Source of the DNA: Conus ventricosus
Lineage: Eukaryota; Mollusca; Gastropoda; Neogastropoda; Conidae
Assembly: GCA_018398815.1 (NCBI GenBank)
Contig: CM031601.1
Coordinates: 12,210,858 to 12,274,857, forward strand
Direction of reading: 5' to 3'
DNA length: 64,000 bases
Of this stretch, positions 12,349 to 24,487 are shown one piece after another. The notes beneath the pieces were generated by a model. The model had not been told where the DNA came from. It ran no database searches and saw nothing but the letters and a program-made list of their open reading frames with translations. How positions within the stretch are numbered: the stretch's first letter is position 1; every line of letters starts with the position of its first letter. Position numbers and translations under genes: made by a program.

Positions 12349-14686
12349 GAACTCACTGAGTTTTTCTACAGCACCAAACTATCAACTGGGCAGTTTGTAA
12401 TGTTTGCGTACTATGGCATCACTCCAACCTGATTTAAAAATTTAAAAAAAGACTTGAATTCTCCCTTCCATCAATCAAACTCAGTGATGAGCAGTATTTG
12501 ATCACAGTAGACGATAAGAAATCAACTGATAACAAAAATCGAAGTAACTTCCTACTCCACACCCGTTATCATCAGTTTAAAACAAAAAGAAAAGATTTCA
12601 TACTGTGAATCATATCACGATCTATCGCATGAAAGTTGATCTGTCACAGCTGTGGCACAGAGAAGAACAGGCAAAAAACAAGAAAGAAGAAGATGCCAAC
12701 TCCATTTTACTTGAACCAAAACCTAGAAATACTGGCTCTCAAGTAAACCCATGCGCAAGACAACCAGTGCAGCCAGATGTGCACTGGACAGTAAATCATG
12801 TGCAGAGATAAAATCATGAAGACAGTTCCACAAAGGCCGGTAAACCAGCTCATGTCAAGGTAAACCAGATCATGTCAAAGGACAGAACAACTTAACATCC
12901 AGCTTCATTCTCTGCTTATTTTGTTCCACATAATCGTGTGCCTGGGGTCATCACTGTTATCACCTCATCGAGGATTGTCAACCTGTTATACACTCACTGC
13001 GCAGTGATCCATTCCATCATTACTGAGTTGTTAGTGTGCTGACCTGCCACTTGTCATTGGTGTAGATGACACCTAAGTCTTCTATCAACGCTACAGACAA
13101 AAACTGAGGAGACATTTCTAATATGATTAAAAAGAAGGTGTCACAGAGATGATTACCTTTGCTTTAAACGGGTATTCCCTAGGAGGAAAGTGTATGGCAA
13201 ACTCTGTGAACTAGTCGGCAGTGGTATGAAAACTCTCTCTGCTTGAAAAAGATCTGCAACTTGGTACACAGATTTGGAAATTCTCCTTTTGCAATACAAC
13301 ACAGTGTGGAATGCTTGTTGAAATCACCAGCTCTCACAGCACTTTGAATACTCAACTAAACCTCACACTGTCATAGCAGCTGTCACTAGTGTCAGACACA
13401 CACATGCCACTTCATGAATTCGATATGTGCCAAAGGCAAAAAAATTAGAAAACAAAAACAATGTACTGGAAGCACCATCTATACACTGTGCAATAAATGG
13501 AAGCTGAACTATGCTTCCCAAACAGACACATAAATGCATTTCAATGCACATACCTTAAGAACAGCACGAGTTCAAACCATCCCATCTGAGGATAACCACC
13601 CATAAATGAACACCAACATAATACTCACAAGGAGCAGCCTAGATGAGAGAGCTTCCCTAAGGCAAAAGAGCTGCAAACACCTTGAGTGCATGTTAGGAAA
13701 CAGTTAAAACCTTGTTTGTATTGGAAGCAGCTGTGCTCAAACATTTTGTCCAAGTAAAACCTTGGTATAATAATGGTCTAATTTTTTTCTTGCATCCTTT
13801 CTGTCAGCTGTTTAACAGTAGCAGTGAGAGGAGAACTCAAGTTACTTGGTCTGCTTCAGGGAGGATAATGTTGTGCTCGGTCATTTCTGAGTGGCCAAAG
13901 CCATTAAAACTTCCATAAAAAATGCAGCTGTAAAGTATGATCAATTCTGTAAAGCAGCTCAAATTAAAATGCATATTTTCCTTGGAAACTCTGATGTGTA
14001 TTTCATGAGTTAATTCTTCATATGAACCAACAATCCACAAACAGGATATGGAAACATTCAAATGAATTTAACGGCCACAAAACCTTCACGGTCAAGTGAA
14101 GTACCAAACAGAATATTCAGACATGTCTGCTTGCATGAGCCAAACAGTAAGTTTTTCAACTAGCAATAAAAATCACTGAAAAATGATATTTTTCTGCAAA
14201 CTGTATACATGCACGAAGTAGTTCATTTATGTAAAAAATCAACCACTAATGGGGCAACATAATACAATGTTGTATATTTTTAACATACAAAGTGGCAAGA
14301 CTATACAACTCAACTGACAGGGAAAAGACTTGCTTCAGAAAATTTGCTTCATATTTTCACAGAATAACCATTAACAAAACGAAAATCGCCCAAATCTAAA
14401 ATGTTTTATGACAATATCAATTCCTGCTTTCCTATTTACACACATCTTGCCTCAATTCATATTTCCACATGTCTACCTACATCTTTTCACAGATAATGTT
14501 AAAAACATAAACAACACTTGAAGTTTTAGTATTTCTACACACTTTCATCTGACTAGTTTCCAGTTCTAAAATTCACATCTTTCACTGAAAATAATACCAA
14601 TATGTTTTATTCATTTATTGATAATAAAATCTATAACATATTTAGTGTTTACATGCTACTTTGCAAAACAATCACGATTATTTTAT

Positions 14687-14689
<3 letters not shown>

Positions 14690-14754
<65 letters not shown>

Positions 14755-14869
14755 AAGAGAGAGGGGAGAGAGAGAGAGAGAGAGATCTACTTTCTTGCAT
14801 TCTGCACCCCTCTTAATGAAAAGGCAGACACAAAAAACATAACATATGTGTAACCCTAATTCTCTACAC

Positions 14870-14914
<45 letters not shown>
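14690..14914. repeat. (CA)n (TA)n (GA)n compound and separate (CA)n microsatellite
   Basis: CACACA then TATATATA then GAGAGA at 14690-14785, and CA at 14873-14914. Confidence 0.95.
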
Positions 14915-14918
<4 letters not shown>

Positions 14919-17289
14919 AAAAGATCCAAAAACAACTGGCTTGAAAAACAGACACAGTTACTGATGAAATATCAACTACCTCAGTAAAAGGAAATACCAG
15001 TACTGCCAACGACAAAAGTGAGAGGAATTATCTCATTTTCTTTTTTTTTTTTTTTTAATTTACACCAGTCAATGAACACCGATAATTGGCACTGGCAGCT
15101 TTTTTTTTTGTTTGTTTATTTAAACTTTTTCATAGTATTTAACTGGATGTGGCCAGTTATTGTGCTTCATGGGGTAAACATACCATTTTGCATAAATAAA
15201 ACAGTACAAGTAAAATCAAAACTATTTCCTCATTAGAATTCTCAATTTTTCTGATCAGTTATCTTCTTTGCCATCACACTAGCCCTGTTCTTCCTTACAA
15301 ATCCCAGATCAGGAATTCTCCCCCCCCCCCCCCCCTCCTTTATTTCATGTTTTTTTTTTTTCCTTTTTGCTGCTTCCACTGCCATTCTCTCCATGTGGCA
15401 TTGCTCTCAAGCATCTCAATTTCCTTTGTGCACGTTCAATCTCTTGCAGTCTCATGCTAGCTGTCCCCAGGCCGTTCACAATGCCATCACCATCAGGCCA
15501 CCCATGACAGTCCACTCAGCCCTACTGCGTAGTCACTCTAATGGTGTTCAGTGAGGCCTCTTCTATAACCTCACTCTGGACAACTTACAAGATAACTCAT
15601 AACAAGATGGCCACAGCATGCGTCAACCTACAGGATAGCTCAGAATAATGAGCGAGGCCCAAATTCTTCCGCAAATCCAGTTATTTTCAGTTACGGCCCT
15701 GTTTTCATGCTTCTCTCTTGAGCAACTTCTTTCTGAACACCGAGCATGCATTGTGACTGCAATGATGTTACCTTTCTTTTTACTGCGTACACTGTTTTTT
15801 TTGTTTTGTTTTGTTTTGCTTTGTTTTTTTTACGGCAGCTCAGGCTGCAAAGTTGAAATGGGCTAAGGTCAAGACATAGTCTGATCACCCTTTCCCCAAC
15901 ATTTTGAACTGTCCTGGGTAATGTGACTTCAAGATGCAGTCAATGTCTGTTTACACAGACAGATTCTGCTAAAAAAAATATTTTTTTTTTGCTTTTTTCT
16001 TTATGGATCATTTTAGTTCACATGAACATTTGATGACTGAAAAAATCAAACTTCAAACATAGAACAACCTGAATGGTAATGGGAAAAAACTATAGAAAGA
16101 TGTTTACACTTGTATTCTAAACTGATCACAACAATGCACACATTCAAGTCATGTGGTTCTAGGAGTTTGCCATCTAAAGCAGCAATGCTATCCCACCCAT
16201 TCACATTTCAACAATATACACAACATTGTAAACATTAGCTTTGGTGAAACGTTACTGTGGAAACACTGCAACGTATGTGAAATACTTATCAGCACCATTT
16301 TCAGTTTCACCGATGTCTTGCCCAGAAAAGGCAAAGGAATCCCTCCCCAGTGCTGCTCTTCCTCACACAAGCCTGCTCACTTCTCCTTATAATGCGTATG
16401 TGTTGTATTGCACCACGTTTTCCTTATGAGGGAGGCCTTTCAGCATACAGGCCCACACCCACACACACTCACACTGGCACATGACTCTCTCTTGTACACA
16501 CACCCCTGCCTACCTAACAACACCCGCACACACTCACACAAGCACATCATCCTCTTGTACATACACTCTGGCATGTAAAGGCAAACACCCATACTTTCAA
16601 AAAAACCACACACACACTGACCGTCCCTCTTATTAAGTTACTGCTATCAGGAGGCATGACGTATCAGCAGACAATTTTTTTTAAGGCAGCACAATTTTCT
16701 GGTGTGATTTAGATAAAAGAAGTCCTTGAGATGATTGAAACAAAAAAAAAAACAACAACAAAAAAAACTCTTCCTCAGGTTATTCCATCAAATCTTTACT
16801 CTTTGTCAACCAAATGACTAAGATCTCTATACATGAATTTTTTTTTACTTGCAAATTTAATGCAAAATCAGTTGTTCAGGCCTTTTGAAAATTTTCTATC
16901 AGATGTTTTGTGTTGATGGTTTCTCTTCATAAACTGGAAACCATCATGATTCAGTTACTCCTTCGTACACGACTCAAGTTGCCAGATGATTCTGAAACCA
17001 GTACAAGGACTAGACATGACACTGTACAGAACTGTTTTTTGTGTCTGCGGCATTGGTTTCATGTCAGACATTTCTGTTCCAATCTCTCTCAAGGCACTTG
17101 ATACCTGACTGACCAACATCCACACCCTTCCACACAGTGCTGCAGGTCTCCAGACTGGCAAGATCAATGCTCCATTCTTTCACGTACAACAGGGCCTTTC
17201 ACTGTCATCAGCATTTCAAACTTTAGTACTGTCTGACACACACATCTTGCAGGCTGAGGAAAGTCAAATGCAAGGCTCTTTCTCACACA

Positions 17290-17458
17290 AATCAACAAGG
17301 GCAGTGAAGAGACCCCACCTTCCCTACCACACTGTCAGCTCCCAGGTGGATCAGGGCAATGAAGAGACCCCACCTTCCCTACCACACGTCAGCTCCCAGG
17401 TGGATCAGGGCTGTGAAGAGACCCCACCTTCCCTACCACACGTCAGCTCCCAGGTGGA
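17290..17458. repeat. ~50-bp tandem repeat, ~3.5 units, start of INTU 3' UTR
   Basis: Units of the form GTGAAGAGACCCCACCTTCC / CTACCACACGTCAGCTCCCA / GGTGGATCAGG follow one another with few changes. The array starts immediately after the INTU stop and even shares its first bases with the end of the coding sequence (GGATCAGG). Confidence 0.85.
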
Positions 17459-17564
17459 TCAGGACCCGAATCCCAGGGCAAAGGCCATCTCCACCAAATT
17501 CTGACTGGACGACTCATGGAAGCACACATACAGTTCATTTTTTGCAGGTCCCGACACAAAGCGC
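17459..17564 (-). CDS. INTU: INTU exon 20: C-terminus and stop
   Basis: The last coding exon follows a CCAGAAG acceptor. Its first base completes the Gly codon of YWVVG, then RFVSGPAKNELYVCFHESSS, QNLVEMAFALGFGS and TGA at 17459-17461. It matches the vertebrate C-terminus [20 protein letters not shown]. A tandem repeat of about 50 bp begins a few bases after the stop, inside the 3' UTR. Confidence 0.95.
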
Positions 17565-18157
17565 CTTCTGGTAGACCAAAGAAACACACCAAGCAAGCCT
17601 GGTTACAAATCAACTGAAAATGCTAACGATAATAATATCAATATACATGTCAACCCACTGTCAGGAAAGAACAACATCCATAACAAAATATGGTATGATA
17701 CAATTACCATGATGAGTCTGTTGTTATAGCTGAACACTGATCAATACTTTAACCTTCCACCCTGGCCGATAAAATGTGAACCACAGGGTGACTAAACCAG
17801 GTAAACCAGTCATTATTTCACAAACAATGTATGCCCTATAAAACTTACTCTCAACACCTTTGTCAGATAGTTCAGAATTACACATATTCCGGTTAGCATA
17901 CAGAAATAAGAGTGATGGGATAACAATACAAATGAGATGAACACAAAACATAGACTTCAGCATCTCAAACACTAATGTTTGTCCCTTCTCCCAGACAGAT
18001 GATAAAATCTTCCTGATACTGATAGAAGGAAAACCTAAACCAGACAGAGATCTATGACAGAGAGCCATGTTAAAACCACTTTTGCTATTAATAGAACAGA
18101 TGCAAAATTTCATAATTGCAAAAAATGTCTTGATAATTATGAACAACAAAATCTTAG

Positions 18158-18159
<2 letters not shown>

Positions 18160-18207
<48 letters not shown>

Positions 18208-18363
18208 TACACACACACACACACATGCACACACACACACACATGCCAACAAGATAAAAATTAAAAAAAAGCATTGAAGGAATTACTTAATACATTTTCA
18301 TGTGGCTTCTTTACACCAGAGACAAATTCACAAATGTACCCCTCCTTTCCCCTTTTACATCCT

Positions 18364-18394
<31 letters not shown>

Positions 18395-18500
18395 CACACA
18401 CACACACACATACACACACACACGCACACACACACACACACACAAACCACACACACACACACACACACATACTACACACACACACAAAGACGCACACTCA
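18160..18500. repeat. (CA)n microsatellites flanking INTU exon 19 side
   Basis: CA runs at 18160-18243 and 18366-18490 with short interruptions, about 90 bp from the exon 19 donor. Confidence 0.95.
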
Positions 18501-18576
18501 CAGACAGCTGAGAGAGACTCTCACCTAAACCCCACCCACCCCCACACACACACTGACAGTCAGGACAGGCACTCAC

Positions 18577-18716
18577 CCAACGACCCAGTACATGAGGGAG
18601 GCAGTGACCCTGGTGTTGTCCGGAAGGGTGGCAGGGGCAGAGCACTGAAACAGCACCCCTTGCTCCACCACCGCCTGCGTACAGGCACTGTCCCGCTCAA
18701 ATGTCAACTGCGACTT
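18577..18716 (-). CDS. INTU: INTU exon 19: third longin region
   Basis: A 140-nt exon with GTCCACAG acceptor and GTGAGT donor, phase 0 in and 2 out. It encodes KSQLTFERDSACTQAVVEQG, VLFQCSAPATLPDN and MYWVVG. Vertebrate counterpart: EHGVLFECSPGNW then MAYWVVGRLF. Confidence 0.95.
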
Positions 18717-19639
18717 CTGTGGACACAGAACCGGTCAGCAAATCAACATCATATCCCATGACAAAAACTCATGGTCCTCAAAGCACCAGCACTATGCAAC
18801 AGAGTGGCACTGCTGTTGGAGCGTTGATTCCTGAATGTTACGTTCCTATGGAGAAATGCTAGGTGGTGCCCCTCTCCCGTCCAAGTATCTTGGTATATGC
18901 TGAGGAGATTTCAGGCTCTTTGATGTCTACATTAAATCTATTCATTCTTTTTTTTTTTTTTTTTCAAGCATGCACATCTGAAACTGCATTGTCAACTACA
19001 AGACTGCTAGATGTTTTGCCAAGAGATGATGACAGCAAGACCATCTGAAGAGATAACAGATGGCGCCAGACTAAATCTGATTTCAATGGCTTTAACTTAC
19101 AAATCTGGCTTCTGAAACTTGTTCTCAATATGAGAAATTAGAGAAAAAGGAGAAAACTGATTTAGTTGATAAAAAAAAATAAAATAAAAAAAGGCTGAAT
19201 GGTGTAACTCACAAAGGGAGATCACTCTGGTGTCTATCCCTAATAAAGGCCAAATGACCTTCCTGCTCTCCCAATTTCATATTTGGGAATTTTGTTTGGC
19301 AATGTTTAAGGCATATACTTGGTGTTAAGTATACCGTAAAATTACATTTTGTAGTAAAATTCCTTTTTGCAGAAGAAGTGTTCTGATGGTATTGTGCGGA
19401 CAGACACAGCTGGTTCACACCACAATATACAGCAACACTTTTCATGACACTTTATCATAAACACCACCAGCACTCATCACCCATCAATCTGATCTGTATT
19501 ACTGCCATCTTTACCTCCTTGTATGCAAGCCAGTCCAAAGATACATTATCCATATTCAGCGGTCTTTTGCCATGCCAGTAGCAACGAAATGCCTCTACCT
19601 CACAAACTCATACAAATTTAGCCCTGATTTTACTCCACA

Positions 19640-22600
19640 GTTCTAACTATTGTTATTCTGAATTCAGTCCACAGTTAACTATTGTTATTCTGATTTTACT
19701 CCAAAGTTCTGACTATTGTTATTCTGATTTACTCCACAGTTCTGAGTATTGTTATTTTGATTTCAGTCCACCGTTCTGACATTGTTATTCTGATTTCAGT
19801 CCACAGTTCTGACTATGTTATTCTGATTTCAGTCCACAGTTCTGACTATTGTTATTCTGATTTCAGTCCACAGTTCTGACTATTGTTATTCTAATTTTAG
19901 TCCACAGTTCCGACTATTGTTATTCTGATTTTAGTCCACAGTCTGACTATTGCTATTTCGATTTCAGTCCACAGTTCTATTGTTATTCTGATTTTAGTCC
20001 ACAGTTCTATTGTTATTCTGATTTCAGTCCACAGTTTTAACTATTGTTATTCTGATTTTAGTCCACAGTTCTGACTATTGTTATTCTGATTTAGTCTACA
20101 GTTCTGACTAATTGTTATTCTGATTTTACTCCACATTTCTGACTATTGTTATTCTGATTTCAGTCCACAGTTCTGATTATTGGTTTTGTTTTTTGTTTGT
20201 TTTGTTTTTTGCTGTCCCACTCTCTGCACCACCTCAGAGGCAGTGCACCCACGCCGCTCATTCCGACACCCCGTCCACAGCCACAGCCGCGTCGGCCCCG
20301 CCGCAGCCCCGGCACCGGCAATCCACAGGAAGCAGTCAATGTCAAGTCGTCAAGAGGCAACCCACCGGAGGAGACACTGCACTGCTGCCGAGTCACTTCG
20401 GTGGTGTTCAGTGGCGCCTGTTCTGATCTAACATACGCAGGACACCACCTACTAAGCCCCCTACTGACGACAATAATTGCTTAGTTGCGGAGCCGGCGTG
20501 AGTGAGCTCTCCCTCCGGAGGGCGCCACCACGTCCGTCCAACGACAGCCCCCATGGACTCGCCAATACCGGTGACTTCGACGGAACCAAACCAAGGTCAC
20601 AGACGTGGAGAGGACATCGAAATTGAGGTCACCATGAGAGCAGGGCATGAAGGGCCACAGAATTCGAGACATTTTTTTCCAATGCTGATCGATGAGAATG
20701 AGGATGATTAAGATGATGCTACGGATTTCCGTTTCGGTCTGAGACTACATGACAGGGCTGTACTCGACGCTTCCTTTCATAATATATCCCGGCGTCAACC
20801 AGGCCCGAGAGATACAGGCACCTGCAGTGTTGGTCAGGAAATTTGAGCAACACTCTCAGAAACGCATCCATTAAGTGGATGAAACTCGACTGTGTGGTCC
20901 CAGTCTTCCCAACTGAGTCCACAGCAAACTCAACTCTGGGTAGGAGCCGGTCGGGGCAGAAAAAACCCACATGACTTCTGATGGGATTCGAACCACGACC
21001 TCCCAGCCGGGAGTCCGCGACGTTAACCACTTCGCCACGGCGGCTGGTGTTCTGATTATTGTTATTCTGATTTTAGTCCACAGTTCTGACTATTGTTATT
21101 CTGATTTCAGTCCACAGTTCTAACTATTGTTATTCTGATTTTAGTCCACAGTTCTGACTATTGTTATTCTGATTTTAGTCCACAGTTCTATTGTTATTCT
21201 GATTTCAGTCCACATTTCTAACTATTGTTATTCTGATTTTAGTCCACAGTTCTATTGGTATTCTGATTTTAGTCCACAGTTCTATTGTTATTCTGATTTT
21301 AGTCCACAGTTCTAACTATTGTTATTCTGATTTCAGTCCACAGTTCCAACTATTGTTATTCTGATTTTAGTCCACAGTTCTATTGTTATTCTGATTTTAG
21401 TCCACAGTTCTAACTATTGTTATTCTGATTTTAGTCCACAGTTCCAACTATTGTTATTCTGATTTTAGTCCACAGTTCTATTGTTATTCTGATTTTAGTC
21501 CACAGTTCTGACTATTGTTATTCTGATTTCAGTCCACAGTTCTAACTATTGTTATTCTGATTTTACTCCACAGTTCTGACTATTGTTATTCTGATTTTAC
21601 TCCACAGTTCTGACTATTGTTATTCTGATTTTAGTCCACAGTTCTAACTATTGTTATTCTGATTTCAGTCCACAGTTCTAACTATGTTATTCTGATTTTA
21701 GTCCACAGTTCTATTGTTATTCTGATTTTAGTCCACAGTTCTATTGTTATTCTGATTTTAGTCCACAGTTCTATTGTTATTCTGATTTCAGTCCACAGTT
21801 CTATTGTTATTCTGATTTTAGTCCACAGTTCTGACTATTGTTATTCTGATTTCAGTCCACAGTTCTAACTATTGTTATTCTGATTTTAGTCCACGGTTCT
21901 ATTGTTATTCTGATTTTAGTCTACAGTTCTAACTATTGTTATTTTGATTTTAGACCACAGTTCTAACTATTGTTATTTTGATTTTAGTCAACAGTTCTAA
22001 CTATTATTTTGACCAAGAAGCTCTGATTTTAGTACTCACTTCTATTGTATTCTAACCTAGGATTTTCTGATTTAGTCCACAGTTCAAACTATTTTTATTT
22101 TGACCCAAGATGCCCTGATTCAGTCCTCAGTTCTAACTGCTGCATTTTGACGCAAGATGCTAGGATATAGTCCACAGTTCTAACTATCGTTCTTTTGACC
22201 CAAGATGCCCTGATGTTGTGTACAGTTCTAACTACTGTATTTTGATGAATATGCTATGATACAGACCACAGTTCTAACTACTATATTTGACGAATATGCT
22301 ATGATACAGACCACAGTTCTAACTACTATATTTTGACTGAATATGCTATGATACAGACCACAGTTCTAACTACTATATTTTGACTGAATATGCTATGATA
22401 CAGACCACAGTTCTAACTACTGTATTTTGACTGAATATGCTATGATACAGACCACAGTTCTAACTACTGATATTTTGACTGAATATGCTATGATACAGAC
22501 CACAGTTCTAACACTGTTATTCTGACTGAAGATGCTATGATACATGACACAGTTCTAACACTGTATTTTGACCAATGATGCTATGATAGACCACAGTTTT

Positions 22601-24487
22601 AACCATGTTATTTTGACCAAGATCTATGACTTTGTACACAGTTCTAACCATGTTATTTTGACCCAAGATACTATGACTTTGTCCACAGTTTTAACCATGT
22701 TATTTGACTCAAGATACTATGACTTTGTCCCACAGTTTTAACCACTGTTATTTGACTCAAGATACTATGACTTTGTCCACAGTTTTAACCACTGTTATTC
22801 TGACCAAGATGCTATGACTTTGTCCACAGTTTTAACCACTGTTATTCTGACCCAAGATCTATGACTTTGTCACAGTTTAACCATGTTATTCTGACCTAGA
22901 TACTATGACTTTGTCCACAGTTTAACCACTGTTTTTTTGACCTAGATACTATGACTTTGTACACAGTTCTAACCATTGTTATTTTGACTCTAGATACTAT
23001 GACTTTGTACACAGTTCTAACCATGTTATTTTGACTCTAGATACTATGACTTTGTACACAGTTCTAACCATTGTTATTTTGACTCAAGATACTATGACTT
23101 TGTCACAGTTTAACCATGTATTTTGACTCTAGATACTATGACTTTGTACACAGTTCTAACCATTGTTATTTTGACTCAAGATACTATGACTTTGTCACAG
23201 TTTAACCACTGTTATTTTGACCTCAAGATACTATGACTTTGTACACAGTTCTAACCATTTGTTATTTGACCAGATACTATGACTTTGTACACAGTTCTAA
23301 CCATGTTATTTTGACTCAAGATACTATGACTTTGTCCAGTTTTAACCACTGTTATTTGACCAAGATACTATGACTTTGTACACAGTTCTAACCATTGTTA
23401 TTTTGACTCAGATACTATGACTTTGTACACAGTTCTAACCACTGTTATTTTGACTCAACATACTATGACTTTGTACACAGTTTTAACCACGTTATTTTGA
23501 CTCAAGATACTATGACTTTGTCACAGTTTAACCATTGTTATTTTGACTCAAGATACTATGACTTTGTCACAGTTTTAACCACTGTTATTTTGACTCAAGA
23601 TACTATGACTTTGTCACAGTTTTAACCATTGTTATTTTGACTCAAGATACTATGACTTTGTACACAGTTCTAACCACTGTTATTTGACTCAAGATACTAT
23701 GACTTTGTCCACAGTTTTAACCACTGTTATTTTGACTCAAGATACTATGACTTTGTACACAGTTCTAACCACTGTTATTCTGACCCAAGATACTATGACT
23801 TTGTCCACAGTTTTAACCACTGTTATTTTGACTCAAGATACTATGACTTTGTACACAGTTCTAACCACTGTTATTCTGACCCAAGATGCTCTGATTTTGT
23901 CCACAGTTTTAACCACTGTTATTTTGACTCAAGATACTATGACTTTGTACACAGTTCTAACCACTGTTATTCTGACCCAAGATGCTATGACTTTCTCCAC
24001 AGTTTTAACCACTGTTATTTTGACTCTAGATACTATGACTTTGTACACAGTTCTAACCACTGTTATTCTGACCCAAGATACTATGACTTTGTCCACAGTT
24101 TTAACCACTGTTATTTTGACTCAAGATACTATGACTTTGTACACAGTTCTAACCACTGTTATTCTGACCCAAGATGCTCTGACTTTGTCCACAGTTTTAA
24201 CCACTGTTATTCTGACCCAAGATGCTCTGATTTTGTCCACAGTTCTATCAATTGTTATTTTGACCCAAGATGCTCTGATTTTGTCCACAGTTCTATCAAT
24301 TGTTATTTTGACCCAAGATGCTCTGATTTTGTCCACAGTTCTATCAATTGTTATTTTGACCCAAGATGTTCTGATTTAGTCTGCAGGTCTAACCATTATA
24401 TTTTGACCCAATACGTTCCGATTTAGTCTACAGTTCTGACTATTGGTATTTCGATCCAAGATGGTCTGTAGTCCTCAGATCTAACTA
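19640..24487. repeat. 4.8-kb satellite array, 34-35-bp units passing into 48-bp units
   Basis: The left part repeats TTCTGATTTTAGTCCACAGT plus TCTGACTATTGTTA; the right part, from about 22600, repeats a 48-bp unit containing GACTCAAGATACTATGACTT and ACAGTTCTAACCACTG. Both share the core CAGTTCTAACTA. Units at 22000-22600 are intermediate. Many units lack one or two bases. It lies in the INTU intron between exons 19 and 18 and is interrupted by the retroposon at 20183; a Tc1 element splits its tail at 24488. Confidence 0.92.
20183..21049 (-). mobile_element. Full-length 867-bp tRNA-headed retroposon with target duplication
   Basis: The element sits in the satellite between two copies of TTCTGATTATTG (20171-20182 and 21050-21061). 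On the minus strand it begins CACCAGCCGCCG, with box A TGGCGAAGTGG (21027-21037) and box B GGTTCGAATCC (20984-20994), and ends in an A/C-rich tail (GCAAAAAACAAAACAAAC) at 20183-20212. Between them lies a long body including one copy of the 33-bp module (near 20440-20475) and GGCGCCCTCCGGAGGGAGAG. A tRNA head, A-rich tail and target duplication are hallmarks of a LINE-mobilised SINE, although 867 bp is long for that class. No open frame of coding character was seen. Confidence 0.85.

Larger units (their letters stand above)
6246..17289. other. Intergenic / long 3' UTR interval between convergent genes, no coding exon recognised
   Basis: I see no exon with coding character on either strand. Contents include G-rich runs at 6746-6912 and 8430-8480, a short fragment at 7138-7185 also present at 29114-29160 (inverted), a ~50-bp array at 9944-10140, a 36-bp array at 11988-12348, CA/TA/GA microsatellites at 14690-14785 and 14873-14914, and many poly-T stretches. 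The INTU transcript may end anywhere here; TTTATT (AATAAA on the minus strand) occurs at several places, for example near 15340, 14612 and 7515. Confidence 0.6.

Noticed and set aside
11825..12432. Overlapping repetitive ORFs on both strands
   Set aside because: By-products of the 36-bp array, with no coding context.
20975..21049. tRNA gene on the minus strand
   Set aside because: It is the head of the long retroposon, flanked by a target duplication.
23684..24379. 231-codon ORF with 16-residue repeats
   Set aside because: It is the translation of the 48-bp satellite unit; adjacent units with indels break every frame.
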